Shown: piece by piece, positions 8,934 to 17,156 of the stretch
Numbering within the stretch: the stretch's first letter is position 1
Layout: every line of letters starts with the position of its first letter
NCBI RefSeq assembly: GCF_037974265.1
Contig: NZ_CP150233.1
Span: 4,464,001-4,528,000, forward strand
Direction: 5' to 3'
From: Paenibacillus sp. FSL R5-0623
GTDB taxonomy: Bacteria > Bacillota > Bacilli > Paenibacillales > Paenibacillaceae
DNA: 64,000 nucleotides
The notes under the pieces: model-generated
Databases searched by the model: none
Seen by the model: only the letters and a program-made list of their open reading frames with translations
Told to the model about the DNA's origin: nothing
Made by a program: the position numbers and the translations under genes

Positions 8934-9692
8934 CTAGCGTACCTGTGCAGTGGTATGTTGCAGATTGGTCTCAGCACAATCCTGTACCTCATGCGAATGA
9001 CGGACATGAAAATTAATTTTGCCATTCGTTACCGCAGCTTCAGAACCCAGATAACTCTCCATTCGATCCATATCATGAGACACCATCAGAAAAGTCATGC
9101 GGTGATGTTCATGCATATGGGTAATCAGTTCAAAGAAACTGGCCTGTGATTCAGCATCAATACCTACAGTAGGTTCATCCAGAATCAACAGATCCGGGTG
9201 ATTGATAAGTGCTCGTGCCAAAAATACACGCTGCTGCTGTCCGCCGGACAATTGACCAATACGTTTGTTCGCCAGATCCTCAATCCGCATGACCTGCATC
9301 GCATCCGTGCACTGTTGCTGACATTTGCGAGACATACGACGGAACATGTTTTTGTTATTATACAAGCCTGACATGACCACTTCACGAACGGTCGCAGGGA
9401 ACAACGGGTTAAATGCATTCTTTTGAGGCACATACCCGATTCGGTCCCAGTCCTTGAACCTGCGGATCGACTGTCCGAATAGTTTGATATCTCCCTGCGC
9501 AGGAGGAAGAAGTCCTACCAGCATGCGCAGCAATGTCGTTTTACCCGCCCCATTGGAACCGATAATCCCAACAAAGTCCCGCTCTTGGGCCATAAAATCG
9601 AGATTCTCAATCACTCGCTGGTCCCCGTAGGAAAATGATAGTTTCTCGATCTCTATAATTGGATCATGACATAATGGCATGATTTGCTGCAT
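8934..9692 (-). CDS. znuC: Zinc ABC transporter ATP-binding protein ZnuC/AdcC
   Basis: About 252 residues. It shows Walker A GSNGAGKTT, Q-loop GYVPQKN, signature LSGGQQQRV, Walker B LLILDEPTVGID and switch-region VSHDMD. The C-terminal tail is short and His/Cys-bearing (HVRHSHEVQDC), which may bind metal. It powers ZnuB. The ATG at 9692 follows AAGGGCGG; the upstream frame extension lacks a better site. It lies in the operon after znuA, with a hairpin in between. Confidence 0.94.
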   Translation of the reverse strand: MQQIMPLCHDPIIEIEKLSFSYGDQRVIENLDFMAQERDFVGIIGSNGAGKTTLLRMLVGLLPPAQGDIKLFGQSIRRFKDWDRIGYVPQKNAFNPLFPATVREVVMSGLYNNKNMFRRMSRKCQQQCTDAMQVMRIEDLANKRIGQLSGGQQQRVFLARALINHPDLLILDEPTVGIDAESQASFFELITHMHEHHRMTFLMVSHDMDRMESYLGSEAAVTNGKINFHVRHSHEVQDCAETNLQHTTAQVR

Positions 9693-9736
9693 GGCAAAGC
9701 CGCCCTTCATTATATATAAGAATCCCATAGCGTCCT

Positions 9737-9768
9737 AAGAGCCTTCACCGTGAACGGTAAAGACTCTT
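9737..9768 (-). other. Intercistronic hairpin between znuA and znuC
   Basis: AAGAGTCTTTACCG pairs with CGGTGAAGGCTCTT in the minus-strand transcript (two G-U pairs, four-base loop). No T run follows, so it is not a classical terminator. An mRNA 3'-end stabiliser giving more ZnuA than ZnuCB is plausible but inferred. Confidence 0.6.
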
Positions 9769-9791
9769 CGATCTGAATTCTTCATTCTATC

Positions 9792-10850
9792 TTATTTTAA
9801 TGCGATCAGCAGATTTTGCAAATTTTTCTCCATGAGGGTGAAATAATCATCCCCGTTTGTTGCCTGCTCCTTGGTCAATCCCTCAACCGGATTAAGGACC
9901 ATGGTCTCCACTCCTGCTTCACTTGCCAGTGTTTTCGCCAATTTGTCAGATACCAGCTCTTCGAAGAAAATATACTTAATGCCTTCATCTTTAACCAATT
10001 GCGCAAGCTTCACAATATCCTGTCCTGTCGGTTCAGCATCCGGGGAAAGTCCCATAATGGCATGCTGGGTTAATCCATAATCACGTGCAAGGTAGCCAAA
10101 CGCTTGGTGCGAGACTACAATTTCGTTGTTCGGTACGGTAGCCAACTCATCTGTGAAACGCTGATCCAGTGTCTCTAGCTTGGTACGAAGCTCTTCATAA
10201 CGTTGTTCGTAACCTGCTTTGTGATCAGGATCTGCCTCGACCAGACTATTTTTGATGTTTTCAGCCATGATCATGGCCGATTTCGGACTAACCCACGTAT
10301 GTGGATCAATATGATGATCAGCGACATCTTCACTGGTATCCTCATCTGTATGTTCATCCGTATGTTCGTCTTCATGCTCTTCGCCGTGACCGTGCCCATC
10401 ATCACCCTCAGCGGTTAACAGCTTAACCCCTTCACTGACGGCAACAGACTTCACCTGTGTATCGCTATTCAACGACTTCAGGAAATTCGGCACCCATCCT
10501 TCCAGTCCAGCTCCATTATAGAAAAACAGCTGTGCCTTGGACGTATTAACGATATCCTGACTCTTCGGAGTCCAGTCATGTGGCTCTACTCCCGTTGGCA
10601 GCAGGTTAATGACATTGGCATCCTCACCACCGATTGCAGTCGTAAAAGCATATACAGGATAAAATGTCGTCACAACGTTTACCTTGCCTTCCACAATCTT
10701 CGCACTATTGGAACTATCCTGCCCACACGCTGACAATACCAGCAAAGTGAGAATAAGCAAACCCGTCCACAGTAACTTCATGTTGCCTCTTTTGCTCGTC
10801 TTCCCTGTCCGGTTATCCTGAACTTGATGTTGCTCTTTATAAAATGTCAT
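9792..10850 (-). CDS. znuA: Zinc-binding lipoprotein ZnuA/AdcA (cluster A-I)
   Basis: 352 residues. The lipobox LSACG (Cys about 42) follows the hydrophobic stretch LLWTGLLILTLLVL. The mature protein has the metal-binding His in VEPHDWTPKSQD and DPHTWVSPKSA, a conserved SHQAFGY, and a His/Glu/Asp-rich loop (GHGHGEEHEDEHTDEHT) typical of zinc-specific members. Two starts are possible: the ATG at 10850 with GCGGAG nine bases upstream, and the ATG at 10781 behind AAAGAGG, which gives a more usual signal length. It is the first gene of the operon and is preceded by a clear sigma-A promoter and Zur box. Confidence 0.94.
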   Translation of the reverse strand: MTFYKEQHQVQDNRTGKTSKRGNMKLLWTGLLILTLLVLSACGQDSSNSAKIVEGKVNVVTTFYPVYAFTTAIGGEDANVINLLPTGVEPHDWTPKSQDIVNTSKAQLFFYNGAGLEGWVPNFLKSLNSDTQVKSVAVSEGVKLLTAEGDDGHGHGEEHEDEHTDEHTDEDTSEDVADHHIDPHTWVSPKSAMIMAENIKNSLVEADPDHKAGYEQRYEELRTKLETLDQRFTDELATVPNNEIVVSHQAFGYLARDYGLTQHAIMGLSPDAEPTGQDIVKLAQLVKDEGIKYIFFEELVSDKLAKTLASEAGVETMVLNPVEGLTKEQATNGDDYFTLMEKNLQNLLIALK

Positions 10851-10869
10851 TATGATTCACTCCGCATCT

Positions 10870-10923
10870 CTTAATCGTAAACATTACTGAAAGAATTATA
10901 GGTAACCTGAACCTACTTGTCAA
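10870..10923 (-). promoter_or_regulatory. Sigma-A promoter and Zur operator of znuACB-ccdA
   Basis: The minus strand shows TTGACA (10918-10923), a 17-base spacer and TATAAT (10895-10900). Just downstream, AGTAAT-G-TTTACGATTAA (10871-10889) matches the Bacillus Zur consensus CGTAATnATTACGATT at nearly every position and covers the expected transcription start. Zur bound to zinc there would block initiation. Confidence 0.88.
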
Positions 10924-11013
10924 GCTATCCCGTCCTATTCATTCTTTCCTGAAGTATGGAGTTCATAACAGTATATGCTTGTTCTCTTCCCTTAAGATGC
11001 GATTTATATCAAC

Positions 11014-11042
11014 AAAAAAAGGAGCCCGAATTACATCGGGCC
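11014..11042 (-). terminator. Terminator after metG
   Basis: GGCCCGA / TTCGGGCT hairpin followed by seven T on the minus strand, about 50 bases after the metG stop. Confidence 0.85.
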
Positions 11043-11093
11043 ACCTTGTGTCATTTTTATGACAGACTTTGAATCAATTTCATAACTCAATTC

Positions 11094-13118
11094 TTATTTC
11101 ACTTGTGCCCCATTAGGCATGTTGTCCGGCACTGTAGCCAATGTTAGTTGGTCGCCATGGGATGCTGCAAGGATCATACCCTGAGACAGTTCACCACGAA
11201 GTTTCACCGGTTTGAGGTTGGTCACACAGATGACTTTGCGTCCAACCATCTCTTCTGGCGAATAGAACTTCGCAATTCCAGATACGACCTGGCGCTGCTC
11301 ATAACCCAGATCGAGCTGCAATTTCAGCAACTTATCCGCTTTTTTGACCGGTTCGCAGGCAATGACTTGAGCCACACGCAGTTCAACTTTGGCAAAATCG
11401 TCAATACCGATCTCTTCCGTACCTTCAGGTGCAGTTACCGGTTCAACAGCTGCTGAAGTTCCAGCATCTGCTTGACTTGCTTCTGGCTCAGCTGCTTTTT
11501 GGCCACCAGTCATTGCTTCGGAGATATAAGCAATTTCCTGTTCGGAATCCAAACGTGGGAAGATTGGATCACCTTTTTGCAAGGCGTTTCCAGTTGGAAC
11601 CAGACCCCATTGCTTGGCTGTATCCCAAGCCGTAAGTTCACCTTCCTGAATGCCGAGCTGTGCCCAGATTTTATGAGGAGCACGTGTCAGGAACGGTTGC
11701 AACAGAATGGAAGCAATTCGCAAGCTTTCGATCAGGTGAGCCATAACGGAGGCCAATTCATCGCGTTTTGCTTCATCCCGAGCCAGCGCCCATGGCTGCG
11801 TCTCATCAATATATTTGTTAGTGCGGCTGACAAACTGGCTGATCGCTGTCAGTGCTACGGAAAACTGCAGGTTTTCCATGGCCTGTTCCACTTTTTCCAC
11901 TGTAGCATGGCCTGCTTCTTCCAGCGAAGCATCAAATTCCGTTACATTCGAAGCAAACGCAGGGGCTTTACCTTCAAAATATTTGTCTACCATGGCAACG
12001 GTACGGTTCAACAGGTTACCCAGATCGTTCGCGAGGTCGGAGTTAACACGCTCTACGAAGCTCTCTGGTGTAAACGTACCATCGGAACCAAACGGCACTT
12101 CACGCAGCAGGTAATAACGCAGTGCATCGAGACCGTAACGATCAATCAGAGTTACTGGATCAACGACATTGCCTTTGGATTTGGACATCTTGCCATCCTT
12201 CATCAACAACCAGCCGTGCGCAAACACTTTCTTCGGCAAAGGCAAGTCCAGCGCCATCAACATAATTGGCCAGTAGATCGTATGGAAACGAACAATTTCT
12301 TTCCCTACCAGATGAACATCCGCAGGCCAGAACTTGTTATACAGGGATGTATCGGATGAACCGTAGCCCAGTGCTGTAATATAGTTGGACAACGCATCAA
12401 TCCACACGTAGACCACGTGTTTTGGATCGCCTTTAACTTTGACGCCCCATTCAAATGTAGTCCGCGATACGGCCAAATCTTCAAGACCTGGCTTGATGAA
12501 ATTGTTGATCATCTCGTTTTTACGGGATTCCGGCTGAATAAAGCCCGGGTTCTCTTCATAATATTTCAACAAACGATCTGCATATTTGCTCATACGGAAG
12601 AAGTAGGATTCTTCTTTGACCAATTCAACCGGGTGTCCACTATCCGGGCTCTTGGCCGAGATAATCTCACCCTTCTCATTCTTCTCTACATCCACCAGTT
12701 GAGTCTCCGTGTAATACGTCTCATCCGGAATACTGTACCAGCCTTCGTACTCACCTTTGTAGATATCTCCCTGTTTCAGCAAACGGTCAAAGATATCCTG
12801 AACGACAGTTTTGTGACGCTCTTCGGTTGTACGAATAAAGTCGTCATTGGAAATGTCCAACTTGTTCCACAGTTCCTTGATCCCCACAACGATATCGTCG
12901 ATAAAAGCTTGCGGTGTCTGCCCTTTCTCTTGTGCCTTGCGCTCAATCTTCTGGCCATGTTCATCGGTTCCTGTTAGATAGTGAGCATCATACCCGCGTA
13001 GACGCTTGTAACGAACCATCGCATCTCCCGCCACTGTTGTATACGCATGCCCAATATGCAATTTGTCACTCGGATAATAAATCGGGGTTGTCAGATAAAA
13101 TGTTTTTTGGTCAGCCAT
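11094..13118 (-). CDS. metG: Methionyl-tRNA synthetase with C-terminal tRNA-binding domain
   Basis: 674 residues. Class I signatures HIGH (21-24) and KMSKS (310-314) frame the Rossmann fold; the anticodon-binding helical domain follows. A linker rich in Ala/Glu (about 540-565) joins an EMAP/Trbp-type OB domain (about 570-674: FAKVELRVAQV, GMILAA) found in dimeric bacterial enzymes. The Cys-rich zinc knuckle of the E. coli type is absent, as in Bacillus MetS. It charges tRNA-Met with methionine. The ATG follows GAAGGAGGAG. Expression is governed by the T-box leader upstream. Confidence 0.97.
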   Translation of the reverse strand: MADQKTFYLTTPIYYPSDKLHIGHAYTTVAGDAMVRYKRLRGYDAHYLTGTDEHGQKIERKAQEKGQTPQAFIDDIVVGIKELWNKLDISNDDFIRTTEERHKTVVQDIFDRLLKQGDIYKGEYEGWYSIPDETYYTETQLVDVEKNEKGEIISAKSPDSGHPVELVKEESYFFRMSKYADRLLKYYEENPGFIQPESRKNEMINNFIKPGLEDLAVSRTTFEWGVKVKGDPKHVVYVWIDALSNYITALGYGSSDTSLYNKFWPADVHLVGKEIVRFHTIYWPIMLMALDLPLPKKVFAHGWLLMKDGKMSKSKGNVVDPVTLIDRYGLDALRYYLLREVPFGSDGTFTPESFVERVNSDLANDLGNLLNRTVAMVDKYFEGKAPAFASNVTEFDASLEEAGHATVEKVEQAMENLQFSVALTAISQFVSRTNKYIDETQPWALARDEAKRDELASVMAHLIESLRIASILLQPFLTRAPHKIWAQLGIQEGELTAWDTAKQWGLVPTGNALQKGDPIFPRLDSEQEIAYISEAMTGGQKAAEPEASQADAGTSAAVEPVTAPEGTEEIGIDDFAKVELRVAQVIACEPVKKADKLLKLQLDLGYEQRQVVSGIAKFYSPEEMVGRKVICVTNLKPVKLRGELSQGMILAASHGDQLTLATVPDNMPNGAQVK

Positions 13119-13184
13119 GAATGACTTCTCCTCCTTCTAATGTTCCTGCTTCATGTGATCTCTTCGTCCAAAACAACTAAAAAA

Positions 13185-13470
13185 GAACACAAAAAACTCC
13201 CGCCCCTATGGGACGAGAGTTGCTCTCACGTGTTACCACCCAAATTCCCCATGTTTTTCACAAAACACAGGCTCTGTCGGTCCTTCGACCGCCCATTAAC
13301 GCTGGATCACGCCTCAGCCTTACGACAGCAGCTCTGAAATCACTGTCTGCACGCTCGAAAGAGGTTCCTCCGGGACCATATTCCATCCTCCTCCCAGACC
13401 GGTTCTCAGCTCATCCGGCTCTCTGCACTGGGGGTGTGTCTGTACTTATCCCTTCACTGGAAATCATATA
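13185..13470 (-). promoter_or_regulatory. T-box leader controlling metG
   Basis: The minus-strand leader of about 285 bases contains the T-box bulge sequence GGGTGGTAACACG (13234-13247). Next is a terminator, AACTCTCGTCCC / GGGGCGGGAGTT plus six T (13190-13221). The 5' part has a Stem-I-like fold: AGCCGG paired with CCGGTC-like segments around a GAGCTGAG loop. On its 3' side GGAATATGGTCC carries an AUG at the expected specifier position, fitting methionine. Uncharged tRNA-Met would stabilise the antiterminator. Known for this family: T-box antitermination; the specifier assignment is mine. Confidence 0.9.
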
Positions 13471-13475
13471 GGAAA

Positions 13476-13505
13476 AATATACTGAAATGCGGACCCCTTT
13501 GTCAA
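13476..13505 (-). promoter_or_regulatory. Promoter of the metG T-box transcript
   Basis: TTGACA (13500-13505), an 18-base spacer, and TATATT (13476-13481) on the minus strand. It is placed a few bases before the T-box leader. Confidence 0.75.
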
Positions 13506-13572
13506 GTGGACAGCATACTCAAGTTCAATCCTGGCCTGCTTCCAGGCCACCCGAATACTTCAGGCTACATCG

Positions 13573-13824
13573 TTACTCCGATACCATCATGGATTTCTCC
13601 GCCTTTGGTGGCACCAGATCCACTCCACCTGGATGAAACGGGTGACATTTGGCAATACGTTTCGCTGTTAACAACGAGCCCTTGAGCGCACCGTGCACTT
13701 CAATCGCCTCCATGGCGTAAGCCGAACAGCTCGGATAGAACCGACATGTTGGCGGTGTTAATGGAGAGATATAATTGCGGTACACCCGAATGGGTGCCTG
13801 AGCAATTCTGCGCGATAACTTCAT
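13573..13824 (-). CDS. yidD: YidD membrane protein insertion efficiency factor
   Basis: 83 residues. RVYRNYISPLTPPTCRFYPSCSAYAMEAI and a later CHPFHPGGVD are the YidD (formerly DUF37) signature, with three conserved Cys. YidD is a small amphipathic protein thought to assist YidC in inserting inner-membrane proteins; in most bacteria it sits with rnpA-yidC. Here it lies two bases after zur on the same strand, an arrangement also seen in Paenibacillus and some Bacillus. Confidence 0.93.
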   Translation of the reverse strand: MKLSRRIAQAPIRVYRNYISPLTPPTCRFYPSCSAYAMEAIEVHGALKGSLLTAKRIAKCHPFHPGGVDLVPPKAEKSMMVSE

Positions 13825-13826
13825 GG

Positions 13827-14291
13827 TCAGTGCTTCCCATGAGCGTGTTGATGTCCCGATGCCGTTTTGGCCGGAGCATGCTCAGCACAGTCCTTGCAAT
13901 ATCCAAATACCTCAAACTTGTGGTCCACAACCTGAAATTGCTCAGGCGCATCCGCAAGCTGCATCGGGCAAAAAATAATAGGATATGTCTTCTGACACTT
14001 CAGACAGATCATATGATGGTGATGATGATCTTCACTACAGTGCGCTTTGAATTTAACGCCATCTTCGAAGATGACCTGTTCCAGTACACCCAGTTCCTGC
14101 ATCACCCGCAAATTACGATATACTGTGTCAAAACTCAGTCCGCTGTAAGTCTTACCCATATATTCATAGACGTCCTTGGGTGTAAGATACCCCGGAGACT
14201 CGGCAAATAACCGGGCCAGTGTTTTCCGCTGATCGGTAATGCGAAGCCCCTGTGAGGACATGGTCGAAATAATCTGTTCTGTCGACAGCAT
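13827..14291 (-). CDS. zur: Zinc uptake regulator Zur (Fur family)
   Basis: 154 residues. A winged helix N-terminal part (GLRITDQRKTLARLFAES, LSFDTVYRNLRVMQELGVL) is followed by KFKAHCSEDHHHHHMICLKCQKT and the second zinc-binding pair YCKDC. LSFDTVYRNL and the His run before ICLxC are closer to Bacillus Zur than to Fur or PerR. The C-terminal tail is His-rich (SGHQHAHGKH). It represses zinc uptake when zinc is replete; the znuA operator in this window is the obvious target. It is cotranscribed with yidD. The ATG is preceded by AGGAGG. Confidence 0.92.
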   Translation of the reverse strand: MLSTEQIISTMSSQGLRITDQRKTLARLFAESPGYLTPKDVYEYMGKTYSGLSFDTVYRNLRVMQELGVLEQVIFEDGVKFKAHCSEDHHHHHMICLKCQKTYPIIFCPMQLADAPEQFQVVDHKFEVFGYCKDCAEHAPAKTASGHQHAHGKH

Positions 14292-14390
14292 GATCTAAAG
14301 CACCTCCTGTCATACGAGCATTTTGCATCATTCATAGAGCGACAGTTTATTCGGCAAAAGCGAAAACTTTTGCTTTCTTGTATACCTCTA

Positions 14391-14419
14391 ATAATGCATC
14401 AAATTACGATTAGAGTCAA
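14391..14419 (-). promoter_or_regulatory. Candidate zur promoter with a Zur half-site in the spacer
   Basis: Minus strand: TTGACT (14414-14419), a 17-base spacer and CATTAT (14391-14396). The spacer holds TAATCGTAAT (14403-14412), a perfect half of the Zur box; the other half is poor. The leader before the ATG is about 95 bases. Autoregulation would follow, but this is tentative. Confidence 0.45.
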
Positions 14420-14458
14420 CGAAGACACCGGGTTAGGTCATTCCAACATCACATAAAA

Positions 14459-14529
14459 AGGACTCCATGCACATGCATTGCCATTAGTCTAGCTTGAGCT
14501 AATGACATTACATTTTGATGGAGTCCCTT
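14459..14529 (-). terminator. Long inverted repeat, probable terminator of the PKD-like gene
   Basis: GGACTCCAT / ATGGAGTCC outer arms with inner CATTAG/CTAATG, followed by five T on the minus strand. It lies about 100 bases after the stop of the large secreted protein. Confidence 0.6.
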
Positions 14530-14629
14530 CCTGACGGTTCAGATGATCAATCGTTCGGGCGACTTTTGGGGTGAACGGGTATATATGATATAAGCTTTCA
14601 CTCCAAACCGTCCGTGCATGTTCATGATA

Positions 14630-16882
14630 TTACTTTTCAGCCGGAAGCGGCGTGAACAGCAGGTTAACAGGCAAGTTACTTCCTGGTGCCGCCGAGAAGA
14701 GAATAGTTACACTCTCGCCGTACGAACCTGTGCGATACATTACGCTTTGCTCATTAGGTGCAGTTACAGATCTACCTGTGGAAATCTGAACGACCTGTCC
14801 GTTCACGAGTGCCACACCTGAGTATCTGCCTCCACGAGGGTTGAATGAAATCAACGTGCGCGGAGCAACATTATTCAATGTAATTTTGTACAATACACCG
14901 AAGTTACCTGCGTTGGAAGCTTCTGTGAAAGCCATAGGGTCCGTTCCCACAAGGTTTGGATCACTTGCATTGTCTCCAAGTGGAAGACGTTCAGGCTTCG
15001 ATCCTATTTCCTGATCATACGTAATGATCCGTGTTGCATTCGGGTACGTTCCGCGGTTGTGAACACCATCACGATCCAGAACCGGCAGGCTCGATAACAC
15101 TTCCATCGGGTCCTTGTTTTCTTCAATCATGATAATGTTGTAATCCAGTTCATAATCACTGAATACATCGGAATACAAGGAAATGACTTGTCCCTGCTTC
15201 ATCGGAAGAACGCTCAGATCATTAAGAATCAGCTTGCTTTCTCCTGGCTGGATGTACACTTTCTTTTGTCCGGTACCATTCTGCATGGACTGGAACCAAC
15301 GGTCAATCGACAGCTTTCCTGCTACCGTTGCAAAAGGAGACGGTCCTGCAAAACCCATGTTTTGCTGGTCAATGGATGCCGTGTATGCATTGTTGTTTGT
15401 CGCTACAACATACATTTTCACGTTTTTGCCCGTGTTGTTCACATGGTGAATCATGAAGCGTGTCTGTCCGAAGGAAGATTCCTTGTACACAATGCCTTCC
15501 GTATTCACGGTTTCCGGGCTGTTACTGCGGATCAGCAGACTTGGTTCATCATAATACGTGAAAGGAACTTTCTCCAATGCCGGTACTCCACCACCATCAA
15601 AAGTGAACTTCTCACCGACTGGTGTGAACAATTGATTGAAGTCAGTCACACTATAAAGTGTTTCTCCCGTAATATTAATCATCTTGGTATAGCTATCGCT
15701 AGCACCATGTTTATCGGTAACTGTAATCGTTACGGTCTTCGGTCCTGGAACAAAGAATGCAAGTGCATTGTTATCCCATTCTGTTTTTACAATTGCGTTC
15801 TCATCATCTGTACTTTGATCAATATAAGTGATTTTCTCACCCATTTTGTATTCTTCTTTATCTGTCGTAAACATCGCGACAGGTGGCAGATTGGGTCTTT
15901 CAACCTTAATCGTAACTGAATACGGATCACTCCATTGACCACTTGAATCCTGGACCGCATAGGTTACTGTGTATACACCTGGTTGGTCGAATGAATCCTG
16001 ACGGCCTGTCCAACGTTCATCTACAATGCTGAGTCCCTTGGGAGAGCTGGATCTAGTTGTGTAGGTAACCTGGTCTCCGGCAAAAACCTCTTTTTGTACC
16101 GTGAAGCTCGCCACCGGTTTGGTACTCAGATTCAATACAACCGTTTTGGCAGATTGATTTACTTTATACGTAATGTCCAGAGCCTGTGTAATTGAAGTCA
16201 ACGGCACCATGAACGTATTTTTTTGTTGATAAGCCGCGCCCTTCATCGTTCTGGACACACCATTAACGGTATAGATTTTGCTGTTTGTTTTGAAACGCAG
16301 CTCATCTTCACCACTAATAATGATCGTTTCTTTGGTTGTGTTATCATATTTGACATCATAGCCAACCCGATCAACGAGAGCACGGATCGCTACATAGGAT
16401 ACACCATTTTTAACAGCCATTGGCTGTCCAGCAAGATATGTTTTGCCATCTTGCATCATTTTATTACTGTTCATATAAAGAGTGAGGTCTCCACCCCCGC
16501 CTCCAGCAACAGATGAACCGCCTGTAGATGGTTGCTCCACTTCTACTGGTGCAGGTGCTGGTGTTTCCTCAGCTGTACCTTCTTCGTCCGTAGGTTCAAT
16601 TACCGGCTCAACAGGAGTCGCGTCTGTTCCTGTAGGAACATCTGTCTCAGGGTTCACTTCTTCGGTTGTTTCATTATTTGATGTTGTCGTGTTTGTTCCG
16701 GATTTCACTTCGGATTCCGCGATGGTTTGTTCTTTTTTCACAACCTCCACGGATTTAACTTTGGCTGTATTCACTGATGTAGTATCGCTCTGATCTGCTG
16801 ATTGTGCATTGGCAGGAATCACTGCAAACGCCTGAAACACAGCAAAAGCGGTAAGTATGGACAATTTCTTTTTCAAATTCAT
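14630..16882 (-). CDS. Large secreted protein: copper-amine-oxidase-like domain plus PKD-like domains
   Basis: About 750 residues. The signal peptide (MNLKKKLSILTAF...ANA) is followed by a Thr/Glu/Pro-rich spacer. A copper amine oxidase N-terminal-like module follows (LYMNSNKMMQDGKTYLAG, MVPLTSITQAL). Then come one or two immunoglobulin-like repeats: TVQKEVFAGDQVTYTTRSSS and a PKD-type PPVAMFTTDKEEYKMGEKITY with TVTITVTDKHGAS. The long C-terminal region has no domain I know. It is a surface or extracellular protein, and the stalk domain type recurs in the GHL10 protein of this window. I chose the ATG before the signal peptide; the frame is open about 16 codons further up. Its function is unknown. 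Confidence 0.85.
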   Translation of the reverse strand: MNLKKKLSILTAFAVFQAFAVIPANAQSADQSDTTSVNTAKVKSVEVVKKEQTIAESEVKSGTNTTTSNNETTEEVNPETDVPTGTDATPVEPVIEPTDEEGTAEETPAPAPVEVEQPSTGGSSVAGGGGGDLTLYMNSNKMMQDGKTYLAGQPMAVKNGVSYVAIRALVDRVGYDVKYDNTTKETIIISGEDELRFKTNSKIYTVNGVSRTMKGAAYQQKNTFMVPLTSITQALDITYKVNQSAKTVVLNLSTKPVASFTVQKEVFAGDQVTYTTRSSSPKGLSIVDERWTGRQDSFDQPGVYTVTYAVQDSSGQWSDPYSVTIKVERPNLPPVAMFTTDKEEYKMGEKITYIDQSTDDENAIVKTEWDNNALAFFVPGPKTVTITVTDKHGASDSYTKMINITGETLYSVTDFNQLFTPVGEKFTFDGGGVPALEKVPFTYYDEPSLLIRSNSPETVNTEGIVYKESSFGQTRFMIHHVNNTGKNVKMYVVATNNNAYTASIDQQNMGFAGPSPFATVAGKLSIDRWFQSMQNGTGQKKVYIQPGESKLILNDLSVLPMKQGQVISLYSDVFSDYELDYNIIMIEENKDPMEVLSSLPVLDRDGVHNRGTYPNATRIITYDQEIGSKPERLPLGDNASDPNLVGTDPMAFTEASNAGNFGVLYKITLNNVAPRTLISFNPRGGRYSGVALVNGQVVQISTGRSVTAPNEQSVMYRTGSYGESVTILFSAAPGSNLPVNLLFTPLPAEK

Positions 16883-17088
16883 TCTTTGTCTTTGGCTCCT
16901 TCTGCTCCCATTTATAAATATCCCCCTCAAAAAGTCATATTATTAGACGCTTGGAACCGGGAAAAGTTGCTAAAAAGTTAAGAGGAGAATTGTAAACTTT
17001 TAATAGAAGGAAAATACTATGAAAATAGTTATCTATCAATTATCTTTTTAGTCTTCATATCCCAAAATCAACCAATAGAAAATTTCAA

Positions 17089-17142
17089 CAAAAAAATCTC
17101 TCCGGGAGATGGTCAATTAACACCATATCGCAGAGAGATTTA
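17089..17142 (-). terminator. Terminator after the GH3 gene
   Basis: AAATCTCTC / GAGAGATTT arms with an inner GATATGG/CCATCTC helix and seven T on the minus side. It ends the sugar operon. Confidence 0.8.
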
Positions 17143-17156
17143 AGGATTGAATAGGT

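Noticed and set aside
11472..12359. 295-codon frame opposite metG
   Set aside because: Antisense shadow of a clear metG gene, with Cys/Phe-rich composition of a mirrored frame.
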